From assembly GCF_002304225.1 (NCBI RefSeq), contig NZ_NSLB01000001.1, forward strand, positions 62,001 to 126,000: a DNA stretch of 64,000 nt, given 5' to 3'. A program made the translations under genes and the position numbers. The stretch is from Pseudomonas sp. HAR-UPW-AIA-41. GTDB taxonomy: Bacteria; Pseudomonadota; Gammaproteobacteria; Pseudomonadales; Pseudomonadaceae. The notes beneath the pieces are model-generated. The model did not search any database, had not been told where the DNA came from, and saw only the letters and a list, made by a program, of their open reading frames with translations. The first letter of the stretch is position 1. Each line of letters opens with the position of its first letter. Of the stretch, positions 8,381 through 17,979 are shown one piece after another.

Positions 8381-9262
8381 ATGGGGCCGAACCTGGAGCA
8401 GCTGCAGGTCTTTGTCAGGGTCGCGGACGGCGGGTCGTTCTCGGCGGTGGCGCGTGAGCTGGGGCGCGCTCAGTCGGCGGTGAGTAACGCGGTGGCTCTG
8501 CTGGAGGTGGATCTGGGCTGCCAGCTGTTCGAGCGCCGCAGCGGCTGCGCGCCGCGGCTGACCCGGGCCGGCGAGGCGTTGCTCAGCGAGGCGCGTGAAT
8601 TGCTGCAGCAACAGCAGCGCCTGCAGGGGCGGGCGCGTAGCCTGGCCGGGGGCGAGGAAGCTTGTCTGCGCCTGATTCTCGACGAGGCCATGTCCTACCT
8701 GCCGCTGCTGGACAGTCTGGAGGCGCTGGGGGAGCGGCATGCCGAGCTGGAACTGCAGCTCTACAGCGGCACTCAGGGCGATATTGCCCGCTGGGTGGAG
8801 GGGCGGCGGGCCGATCTGGGGCTGCTGTTCCGGCAGGAGCAGATGCCAGCCAGTCTGGAGCGGCGCTGGCTGGGCAATGTGCCGCTGGTGCTGGTGGTCG
8901 GTCAGCAACATCCTCTGGCTCAGGCCGGGCGCGTGAGCCAGCGCGAGCTGGCCTGTCACCGGCAGTTGCTGATTGCCCCGCGCGAAAGTACCTACCCGGA
9001 TCGCGAGCGCATCAGTGCGCGAATCTGGCGTGCCGACAGTCTGTATGCCATGGCCGAGCTGGCCGCGCGCAACCTGGGCTGGGCGCTGTTGCCGCTGCAT
9101 GTGGTGCAGTACCCGGTCTACCGCGAGCAACTGGTGACGCTGCAGGCCGACTGGGCACCGCCCGCCTGGGGAGTAGAGCTGGTCTGGCGCCGTGATCAGG
9201 CCCTGGGGCCGGTGGCCAGTTGGTTGGCTGAGCGATTTGCCGGGCACTTGCAGCAAGGCTGA
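8381..9262 (+). CDS. LysR-family transcriptional regulator
   Basis: A 293-residue LysR regulator. The winged helix-turn-helix occupies residues 1-60 (LEQLQVFVRVADGGSFSAVARELGRAQSAVS in sense, family-typical), followed by a periplasmic-binding-protein-like co-inducer domain (residues 90-290). The ATG follows GGAG at a 6-base spacing. It is divergent from the SMR pump gene and an inverted repeat of LysR-box form covers its ribosome binding site. The likely target is the divergent efflux gene and itself; the inducer is unknown. It ends 28 bp before waaA. PA4989 orthologue by synteny. Confidence 0.93.
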   Translation: MGPNLEQLQVFVRVADGGSFSAVARELGRAQSAVSNAVALLEVDLGCQLFERRSGCAPRLTRAGEALLSEARELLQQQQRLQGRARSLAGGEEACLRLILDEAMSYLPLLDSLEALGERHAELELQLYSGTQGDIARWVEGRRADLGLLFRQEQMPASLERRWLGNVPLVLVVGQQHPLAQAGRVSQRELACHRQLLIAPRESTYPDRERISARIWRADSLYAMAELAARNLGWALLPLHVVQYPVYREQLVTLQADWAPPAWGVELVWRRDQALGPVASWLAERFAGHLQQG

Positions 9263-9290
9263 GCGGCGGGGATTTGGTAAGCTGCGCGGC

Positions 9291-10577
9291 ATGAACCGAA
9301 CTCTCTATTCCGTGCTGTTTCACCTGGCCCTTCCCCTGATAGCCCTGCGCCTGGCCTGGCGCGCCTGGCAGGCGCCGGCCTATGCACGGCGCATCGCCGA
9401 GCGTTTTGCCCTGGCGCTGCCGCCGCTCAAACCCGGCGGTATCTGGCTGCATGCCGTGTCGGTGGGGGAGAGCATCGCTGCGGCGCCGCTGGTGCGCGAG
9501 CTGCTGGCGCGCTACCCGGAGCTGCCTGTCACCATCACCTGCATGACACCGACCGGCTCCGAGCGCATTCAGGCCATGTTCGGCGGCCCCGAGTATGCCG
9601 GCCGCGTGCAGCACTGCTATCTGCCCTATGACTTGCCCTGGGCGGCGGCGCGTTTTCTCCGGCGGGTGCGGCCGTGTCTGGCGGTGATCATGGAGACCGA
9701 GCTGTGGCCCAACCATATTCACCAGTGTGCGCGACTGGGTATTCCGGTGGCCCTGGCCAATGCCCGGCTGTCGGAGCGTTCGGCCCGTGGCTATGCCCGC
9801 TTTGCCCGGCTCACCGCGCCGATGCTGGCCGAGCTCTCGCTGATTGCCGTGCAGACGGAGGCCGAGGCGGAGCGTTTCCGCCAACTGGGCGCACGTCCCG
9901 AGGCCGTGCAGGTGACGGGGTCGATCAAGTTCGACCTGACCATTGATCCTGCCCTGCGTCAGCGCGCCGATGAACTGCGCGCCAGCTGGCAGCCGGCTGG
10001 GCGGCCGGTGTGGATTGCTGCCAGCACCCATGCCGGAGAGGACGAGATCATCCTCGCGGCGCACCGCGAACTGCTCAGGCAGAATCCGGATGCCCTGCTG
10101 ATGCTGGTGCCGCGTCATCCCGAGCGCTTCAACAGCGTGTTCGAGCTGTGCCAGCGTGAAGGCTTTTCCACCCTGCGCCGTTCGGCGGGTGAGCCGGTTG
10201 GTGCCGCGCATCAGGTGCTGGTCGGCGACAGCATGGGCGAGCTGCTGTTCCTCTACGCTCTGGCCGATCTGGCTTTTGTCGGCGGCAGCCTGGTGGCCAA
10301 TGGCGGACACAACCTGCTGGAGCCGGCGGCGCTGGGTAAGCCGGTGCTGTCCGGTCCGCACCTGTTCAACTTTCTGGAAATCGCCGCAATGCTGCGTGAG
10401 TCGCAGGCCTTGAGCGAAGTGGCCGATGCCGGTCAGTTGGCGGCGGCCCTGCAGCAACTGTGGCAGCAGCCCGAGCAGCAGGCGGCCATGCGGGCCGGCG
10501 GGCTGGCGGTCATGCAGGCCAATCAGGGGGCGCTGGCGCGCCTGCTGGGTGGTTTGCAGGCGTTACTGGATCGGTGA
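9291..10577 (+). CDS. waaA: 3-deoxy-D-manno-octulosonic acid (Kdo) transferase
   Basis: A 428-residue Kdo transferase (glycosyltransferase family 30). It transfers Kdo from CMP-Kdo to lipid IVA, the first inner-core step of lipopolysaccharide synthesis, at the cytoplasmic face of the inner membrane. Seen: an N-terminal hydrophobic anchor (residues 5-22), GGIWLHAVSVGES, the family signature VIMETELWPN, and the nucleotide-sugar site SLVANGGHNLLEPAALGKPV. ATG 9291 gives the usual family length; in-frame starts further upstream would run into the LysR gene. A bidirectional terminator follows. Confidence 0.97.
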   Translation: MNRTLYSVLFHLALPLIALRLAWRAWQAPAYARRIAERFALALPPLKPGGIWLHAVSVGESIAAAPLVRELLARYPELPVTITCMTPTGSERIQAMFGGPEYAGRVQHCYLPYDLPWAAARFLRRVRPCLAVIMETELWPNHIHQCARLGIPVALANARLSERSARGYARFARLTAPMLAELSLIAVQTEAEAERFRQLGARPEAVQVTGSIKFDLTIDPALRQRADELRASWQPAGRPVWIAASTHAGEDEIILAAHRELLRQNPDALLMLVPRHPERFNSVFELCQREGFSTLRRSAGEPVGAAHQVLVGDSMGELLFLYALADLAFVGGSLVANGGHNLLEPAALGKPVLSGPHLFNFLEIAAMLRESQALSEVADAGQLAAALQQLWQQPEQQAAMRAGGLAVMQANQGALARLLGGLQALLDR

Positions 10578-10589
10578 TTCGCAGGCATT

Positions 10590-10617
10590 AAAAAGCCCGG
10601 CATTGCCGGGCTTTTTT
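10590..10617. terminator. Bidirectional rho-independent terminator
   Basis: The stem AAGCCCGGCA / TGCCGGGCTT is flanked by AAAAA on one side and TTTTTT on the other. It lies between the convergent ends of waaA and tolC and can serve both. Confidence 0.9.
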
Positions 10618-10628
10618 GTCGCTGCCGA

Positions 10629-12068
10629 TTAGAACTCCGGGTTGCCCTTGAGCTGGGCTTCGGCGGCCTTGGCCAGATCTGGCGGCAGGAAGTCCTTGTC
10701 CGGGTTGTAGTCGGGCTTGAGGTAGGCCGAGAGGGCCTCCAGGTCCGACGGTGCCAGAGTGCCGGCGACCTGCTTCAGACGCAGGTTGTCGATGATGTAG
10801 CTGTAGCGGGCGTTGTTGTAGTCGCGTACCGAGCTGTACAGCTGGCGCTGAGCGTCCAGCACGTCGACGATGTTGCGGGTACCGACCTGATAGCCGATTT
10901 CGGTGGCTTCCAGGGCGCTCTGGTTTGAGATGATCGACTGCTTGCGCGCACCGACCTGCTCGACGTCGGTATTCACCGCGCGGTGCAGGTTGCGGGTGTT
11001 CTGTACCACCTGACGGCGCAGGCTTTCGCGGCTCTGCTCGGTCTGGTTCAGACGCTGGTACGACTCGCGGACCTGCGAGCTGGTCAGGCCGCCGCTGTAG
11101 ATCGGCACCGACAGCTGCAGGCCGATGGACTGCTGCTCGGCATCACCGTTGTACAGGCTGGCATTCGGGGTGTTGGTAAAGCCCAGGCTGTCGTTGTCGC
11201 CCTTCTGGTAGCTGGCCACGGCATCCAGGGTCGGTGCGTGACCGGCCTTGCTCTGGCGCAGGGTTTCTTCGGCGGCATCGACGGCGTAGTTGCTGGCCTG
11301 CAGGTTGAGGTTCTGCTGAGCGGCAGTATCCACCCAGGCTTTGGCGTCGTTCGGCGTCGGCACCACGACCGGCAGGGTGTGGCGCACGCCTTCCAGCGAG
11401 CTGTACTGGCGGTTGGTCAGGGTGATCAGGGCCTGGAAGGCATCATCCACCTGCTGTTCGGCGATCATCCGGTTGGCGCGGGCGGTGTCGTAGCCGGCCT
11501 GGGCTTCCAGCACGTCGGTCTTGTCCGACAGGCCGACGTCGAAACGTTCGCGTGCCTGATCGAGCTGGCGCTTGAATGCGGCTTCTTCGGCCTTGGTGGT
11601 CGCCAGGTTGTCCTGGGCACGCAGTACGCTGAAGTAGGTTTCTGCCGTTTGCAGGATCAGGTTCTGCTCGGTCGCCGAGAATTCCAGAGCAGCCTGCTCG
11701 CTGACGGCCTTGGCCGCTTGCAGCTGATACCAGCGGTCGGCACGGAACACCGGCTGGGTCAGGTTGGCCTGATAGAGCAGGCCGCTGCGGGTGGAGTCAG
11801 TGCTGCCCAGGCGCGTATCCACTTCGGTATCGGTATTGCTGTAGCCGGCGCCGCCGGTGATGAAGGGCAGCAGTCCGGCACGGGCCTGCGGTACCACTTC
11901 CTGACGGGCCGCGAAGTCTGCACGGGCAGCCGCCAGATCGGCGTTGTTCTCTACTGCGTCCTTGTATACCGAAACCAGGTCGCGCTTGAGCGATTGTGGG
12001 GGCTCTTCGGCCCAGGCCAGTCCTGATGCGGCGGCCACAGCCATGGCCAGAGTGAGTCTGCGCAGCAT
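10629..12068 (-). CDS. tolC: TolC-family outer membrane channel
   Basis: A 479-residue TolC homologue, the trimeric outer-membrane exit duct for type I secretion and tripartite efflux pumps. The N terminus is a Sec signal peptide (MLRRLTLAMAVAAASGLAWA, cleavage before EE). Two homologous halves of long coiled-coil helices follow, rich in Ala, Gln and Leu, with the family motif GTRNIVDVLDAQRQLYSSVRDYN in the second half. ATG 12068 is preceded by AGCAGGA. A longer in-frame start at 12167 would precede the signal peptide and was rejected. It is monocistronic; PA4974 orthologue by synteny. The tail of about 60 residues is Pro/Asp/Ala rich. Confidence 0.95.
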   Translation of the reverse strand: MLRRLTLAMAVAAASGLAWAEEPPQSLKRDLVSVYKDAVENNADLAAARADFAARQEVVPQARAGLLPFITGGAGYSNTDTEVDTRLGSTDSTRSGLLYQANLTQPVFRADRWYQLQAAKAVSEQAALEFSATEQNLILQTAETYFSVLRAQDNLATTKAEEAAFKRQLDQARERFDVGLSDKTDVLEAQAGYDTARANRMIAEQQVDDAFQALITLTNRQYSSLEGVRHTLPVVVPTPNDAKAWVDTAAQQNLNLQASNYAVDAAEETLRQSKAGHAPTLDAVASYQKGDNDSLGFTNTPNASLYNGDAEQQSIGLQLSVPIYSGGLTSSQVRESYQRLNQTEQSRESLRRQVVQNTRNLHRAVNTDVEQVGARKQSIISNQSALEATEIGYQVGTRNIVDVLDAQRQLYSSVRDYNNARYSYIIDNLRLKQVAGTLAPSDLEALSAYLKPDYNPDKDFLPPDLAKAAEAQLKGNPEF

Positions 12069-12260
12069 GATGAATCCTGCTTTTTGTCGGAAATGATCGG
12101 CAAGGCTAAGGGGGGGCGGGGGGGCGGTCAAGGCCGCAGGCGCCACAGCTAGTCTAGTTTGCAACAAGCTATGTTGCCTGCGCGCAACAATCCTCTGCCG
12201 ACCAAGGGTGGTCCGGGACGTTGGAGTTCTGCGCCGCGCTTGATTAGACTGCCGGCAGTT

Positions 12261-14326
<2,066 letters not shown>

Positions 14327-14349
14327 ACGGCCGGTTGGCCTGCTGAATA

Positions 14350-14386
14350 AAAAACCGGAGCTCGCGTCAGCGGCTCCGGTTCTTTT
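14350..14386. terminator. Rho-independent terminator between thiC and the lipoprotein gene
   Basis: The stem AACCGGAGC / GCTCCGGTT has A-rich and T-rich flanks (AAAAAA upstream, TCTTTT downstream), so it can end thiC and also the convergent lipoprotein gene. Confidence 0.8.
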
Positions 14387-14404
14387 ATGTCGGCGTGCCG
14401 CCTG

Positions 14405-15148
14405 TCAGCGGCGGCCGGGGAAGTAGTATGGCTGGAGGATGCCGTTGAGGCGCGGGTAGGGCACGCGCAGGTCCGGGTGGCCGCTGGTATAGGGCGCAAT
14501 GCGGGCGATGTCGTACTTGAGCATCACGTTGCCCGACAGCAGGGCGATATTGTCGGTGCGCTCGAGCGGCCAGGTGTCGAGAAACTCGGCATCCTGATCG
14601 TGACCGTTGGCCTTGAGCCAGGCCTGGTGGGCCAGATGGACCTGATCCCAGAAGGCTTCTTCCTGACCTGGCAGGAGCATGTCGCGCAGGGTGATGACCT
14701 GGTTCAGGGTACGGTCGTAATTGAGGTAGGAGCGCCCGGGAGTGCCACGGGCACCGCCTGTAAAGCGGTAGCTGGACAGTTCGATGACCACCACGCGGTC
14801 ATGCTGCTGCAGCACCTTGGCCTGCAGGTAGCTGGTCCAGCCCGGCTTGGCCGTGGCGAGAAAATCCCGTTCATAGCCTTGCAGTGACGCTGGTGGTGGA
14901 TCGCTGGGCAGCTCGGTAGTCAGCTGCAGCAGTTCACGCTCGATGCGTGCATTGAGTTTGGGCAGGCCCTTGGGTAGCTGCAGGTCGATGTTCACCAGCG
15001 GGCAGTCCGCGCCTGTGCAGCCGGCGGGGCGGTGTTCCCAGCGCTGCGTGCTGGTCGGTAGTGGTTGCTGGGCGGGTGTCAGCAGGCTCTGGCAGCCGGC
15101 GAGCAGCAGGCCGGCGGTCGCCAGTGCAAGGCAGTGAAGTGCGCGCAT
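14405..15148 (-). CDS. Lipoprotein with RsiV/DUF3298-like C-terminal domain
   Basis: A 247-residue predicted lipoprotein. The signal peptide MRALHCLALATAGLLLAGC ends in the lipobox LAGC. The mature part has a disulfide-capable CTGADC and ends in a domain resembling DUF3298 (LNYDRTLNQVITLRDMLLPG, then the YPRLNGILQPYYF end), found in RsiV and PdaC-type envelope proteins. I chose ATG 15148 because it begins the signal peptide; the frame is open 30 codons further. Its role is unknown; envelope location is inferred from the lipobox. It is divergent from the ADP-ribose pyrophosphatase gene. Confidence 0.85.
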   Translation of the reverse strand: MRALHCLALATAGLLLAGCQSLLTPAQQPLPTSTQRWEHRPAGCTGADCPLVNIDLQLPKGLPKLNARIERELLQLTTELPSDPPPASLQGYERDFLATAKPGWTSYLQAKVLQQHDRVVVIELSSYRFTGGARGTPGRSYLNYDRTLNQVITLRDMLLPGQEEAFWDQVHLAHQAWLKANGHDQDAEFLDTWPLERTDNIALLSGNVMLKYDIARIAPYTSGHPDLRVPYPRLNGILQPYYFPGRR

Positions 15149-15302
15149 GAAGAGTCCTTGGCAGCGGCAGCGAAGGCGGCATTGTCCCTGTTGCCGGGCC
15201 GGCATCCAAGTGCTGCCGTGCATGGCCGTCGGGGGCATGCTGTATTAGGCTGTGCGCCCAATCCATCATTGGAACAATCCCACATTGGAAACAGAGGCGG
15301 TC

Positions 15303-15914
15303 ATGAGCGATACCTTCAGTCAGGCGGATGTCGAGGTGGTGGAGCGCGAAGAGTGCTTTCGAGGCTTCTACAAGCTGGATCGCCTGCATCTGCGCCACCG
15401 TCTGTTTGCCGGCGGCATGGGCAAGCTGATCAACCGCGAGCTGTTCGTGCGCCATGATGCGGTCTGTGTGCTGCCCTACGACCCGCGGCGTGACGAGGTG
15501 GTGCTGATCGAGCAGTTCCGCGTCGGTGCTCTGGACAAGAGCGCCAACCCCTGGCTGCTGGAGCTGGTCGCCGGCTTGATCGACAAGGATGAGCAGCCCG
15601 AAGAGGTGGCGCGGCGTGAGGCGGTGGAGGAGGCTGGACTGACGCTGGGCGCGCTGTGGCCGGTCTGTGCTTACTACCCGTCGCCGGGCGGCTCCGACGA
15701 ACGGGTGCATCTGTTTGTCGGCCGTTGTGACAGTGTCGGTGCTGGTGGTATTCATGGTCTGGAAGAGGAAGGCGAGGACATCCGCGTGCATGTCCTGCCT
15801 TTCGAGGATGCCCTGGCGCGCGTGCGCGACGGGCGTATCGACAATGCGGCAAGCATCATGGCCCTGCAGTGGTTAGCGCTGAACCGCGACGAAGTACGAG
15901 GTCTGTGGACGTGA
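15303..15914 (+). CDS. nudF: ADP-ribose pyrophosphatase (Nudix hydrolase)
   Basis: A 203-residue Nudix enzyme hydrolysing ADP-ribose to AMP and ribose-5-phosphate. The box is complete: GLIDKDEQPEEVARREAVEEAGL in sense, that is G-x5-E-x7-REAVEEAG, around residues 97-119. The downstream SPGGSDERVHLFVG motif with Glu is typical of the ADP-ribose branch. ATG 15303 gives the usual length. Its stop overlaps the start of the DUF1249 gene, and it opens a run that continues through cpdA and a YqiA-type esterase to parE. PA4971 by synteny. Confidence 0.93.
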   Translation: MSDTFSQADVEVVEREECFRGFYKLDRLHLRHRLFAGGMGKLINRELFVRHDAVCVLPYDPRRDEVVLIEQFRVGALDKSANPWLLELVAGLIDKDEQPEEVARREAVEEAGLTLGALWPVCAYYPSPGGSDERVHLFVGRCDSVGAGGIHGLEEEGEDIRVHVLPFEDALARVRDGRIDNAASIMALQWLALNRDEVRGLWT

Positions 15915-16360
15915 ATCTGTTGCGTGAGCGCTACCGGGTCGACCTCGCGGGGCTGCAAGCCACCTGCGAGGCCAACTACGCCCGGCTGATGCGTTTACTG
16001 CCGCAGATGCGTGAGAACTTCCAGGCCCGTCGGGTGGCCATGAGTCATGGCGAACACCTGCTCGGTGTCCTGGCACTGGAGGTCACCGAAGCCGGCCCCT
16101 ACACCACGACTCTGCAGGTACGTCAGGAACACAGCCTGCCTTGGCTGCCCGTGCCGCATCTGGAAGTGCGGGTCTATCACGATGCGCGCATGGCTGAAGT
16201 CGTCGGTGCCGCTCATGCCCGCCGTTTGCGCCCCAGCTATCCCTACCCCAACGCGGCCATGCACCAGCCGGACGAGAAGAATCAGCTCAATCTGTTTCTC
16301 GGCGAATGGCTGAGTCACTGCATGGCGACTGGTCATGAACTGGCCGAGGTGCGTCGCTGA
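15911..16360 (+). CDS. DUF1249 family protein
   Basis: A 149-residue soluble protein of the DUF1249 (YqiB) family, recognised by the opening LLRERYRVDLAGLQATCEANYARL and the PYPNAAMHQPDEKNQLN block. Function unknown. GTG 15911 overlaps the upstream stop (GTGA) with GAGG nine bases before; GTG 15905 is also possible but lies only three bases from that GAGG. The family sits between the ADP-ribose pyrophosphatase and cpdA in both enterics and pseudomonads, so the link to those genes is conserved but unexplained. Confidence 0.88.
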   Translation: MNLLRERYRVDLAGLQATCEANYARLMRLLPQMRENFQARRVAMSHGEHLLGVLALEVTEAGPYTTTLQVRQEHSLPWLPVPHLEVRVYHDARMAEVVGAAHARRLRPSYPYPNAAMHQPDEKNQLNLFLGEWLSHCMATGHELAEVRR

Positions 16361-16510
16361 GCGACAAGAACACGCGACTTCACCTACAGTTGAAACCAAA
16401 GTTGCCGATTTATTGGCGCCTGCTAACTGTGAAGTGTTTCCGTTTGTCGGGTTTACCTTCGTACATTGGCACCACCATAATCTTGCCACCCCAGTCAAAG
16501 GAGACCGCCC

Positions 16511-17326
16511 TTGGTGCGCGCGTCCACTCCCGCTTCCGCTGATGCCGTGCTGCTCGTGCAGCTGTCGGACAGCCATTTGTTCGCGGGTGCGCACGACCGG
16601 CTGCTGGGCATGGATACCGAGGACAGCCTGGCGCGGGTAATCGAGCTGGTGCGTCAGGAACAGCAGGGTATCGATCTGATGCTAGCCAGTGGCGATCTGT
16701 CTCAGGATGGTTCGCTGGCTTCCTACCAGCGCTTCCGCGAGATGACTGATGGTCTGGCTCTGCACAGCCGCTGGTTCGCCGGCAACCATGATCTGTTGCC
16801 GAGCATGCGTGAAGCCACCGCGGGCAGTGACCTGCTCGACCCGGTGATTGATCTGGGCAACTGGCGCATCATCCTGCTCGACTCCAGCATCGAAGGCGCT
16901 GTGCCCGGTCAGTTCTCGGCTGAGCAGCTGCAGTTGCTGGAGCAGGCGCTGCAAAGCGCCGGCCGCCGCCATGTACTGGTCAGTTTTCATCATCACCCGG
17001 TTTCCATTGGCTGCCGCTGGATGGAGCCGATCGGCATTCGCAATCCGGATGCTCTGTTTGCCCTGCTGGCGCGCTTTCCGCAGGTGAAGGCTGTGCTCTG
17101 GGGGCATATCCATCAGGAGTTCGACCAGATGCGCGAGGGGGTGCGTCTGCTGGCTTCGCCATCGACCTGTGTGCAGTTCGCGCCGGGCAGTGAGGAATTT
17201 CAGGTCGACCACGAAGCCCCTGGCTACCGCTGGCTGCGTCTGCATGCCGACGGCGAGCTGGAGACCGGGGTGTCGCGTGTTACCGGTATCGATTTCGAGA
17301 TCGATTACAGCGTCAAAGGCTACTGA
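16511..17326 (+). CDS. cpdA: 3',5'-cyclic-AMP phosphodiesterase
   Basis: A 271-residue class III metallophosphodiesterase that hydrolyses cAMP. The full metal-binding set is visible: LSDSHL (D-x-H), ASGDLSQD, AGNHD, FHHHP and WGHIH. In pseudomonads CpdA sets the cAMP level that activates Vfr. The start is unusual: TTG 16511 lies six bases after AAAGGAGA, with GTG 16514 next to it, and no ATG is near. The 150 bp upstream contain no gene. PA4969 orthologue by synteny. Confidence 0.95.
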   Translation: MVRASTPASADAVLLVQLSDSHLFAGAHDRLLGMDTEDSLARVIELVRQEQQGIDLMLASGDLSQDGSLASYQRFREMTDGLALHSRWFAGNHDLLPSMREATAGSDLLDPVIDLGNWRIILLDSSIEGAVPGQFSAEQLQLLEQALQSAGRRHVLVSFHHHPVSIGCRWMEPIGIRNPDALFALLARFPQVKAVLWGHIHQEFDQMREGVRLLASPSTCVQFAPGSEEFQVDHEAPGYRWLRLHADGELETGVSRVTGIDFEIDYSVKGY

Positions 17327-17365
17327 CCTTGCTGGCGGGCGCCCTAAGCTTGTAGCCTCGCGCCC

Positions 17366-17971
17366 ATGACCACGCTTCTCTATATTCATGGCTTGAACAG
17401 CTCGCCGGATTCGCACAAGGCGCGTCAGCTGACGGCGGCGCTGCGCCGTATCGGCCTGGCCGAACAGCTGGCCGTACCGGCCCTGCACCATGATCCGCGC
17501 CAGGCCATCGCCCAGCTGCACCGCGAGATTGCCCGCCTGGGTCGGCCTTTGCTGGTCGGCAGCTCCCTGGGTGGCTACTATGCGACCCACCTGGCGCAGC
17601 AGCATGGCCTGGCACAGCTGCTGATCAATCCGGCGGTGCGGCCGCACCAGCGTTTTAGTGGTTACCTCGGTCCGCAAACCAACTACTACAGCGGCGAAAC
17701 CTGGGAGCTGACCACTGACCATGTGGCGGCCCTGGCTGAGCTGGAGGTGGCGGCGCCAACTGATCCGGCGCGCTGTCAGGTGTGGCTGCAGACTGCCGAC
17801 GAGACACTGGATTACCGCGATGCCGCGATCTACTACCGGGCCTGCGCGCTGCGCATCCAGGCTGGTGGCGATCACGGCTTCCAGGGTTTTGCCGAACGTA
17901 TTCCGGCGCTGCTGGCCTTTGCCGGCTTCGATCCCGCGCTGTGGCGCGATCACGACTTTTCCGATCTTTGA
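17366..17971 (+). CDS. yqiA: YqiA-like alpha/beta-hydrolase (esterase)
   Basis: A 201-residue YqiA-family esterase. It opens with LLYIHGLNSSPDSHKA (oxyanion loop), carries the nucleophile elbow GSSLGGYYA (Ser about residue 70) and a late GGDHGFQGF with the catalytic His. The Asp is likely in LQTADETLDY. The E. coli homologue hydrolyses short-chain acyl esters in vitro; the physiological substrate is unknown. Its stop lies 8 bp before parE, as in E. coli, where yqiA also precedes parE, so it is probably cotranscribed with cpdA and parE. Confidence 0.9.
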   Translation: MTTLLYIHGLNSSPDSHKARQLTAALRRIGLAEQLAVPALHHDPRQAIAQLHREIARLGRPLLVGSSLGGYYATHLAQQHGLAQLLINPAVRPHQRFSGYLGPQTNYYSGETWELTTDHVAALAELEVAAPTDPARCQVWLQTADETLDYRDAAIYYRACALRIQAGGDHGFQGFAERIPALLAFAGFDPALWRDHDFSDL

Positions 17972-17979
17972 GAGACCCC

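Noticed and set aside
16428..16443. Vfr/CRP site before cpdA
   Set aside because: TGTGA-N6-TCCGT has only one good half-site; the second half matches at two of five positions. Vfr control of cpdA is known in P. aeruginosa, but this sequence alone does not show it.
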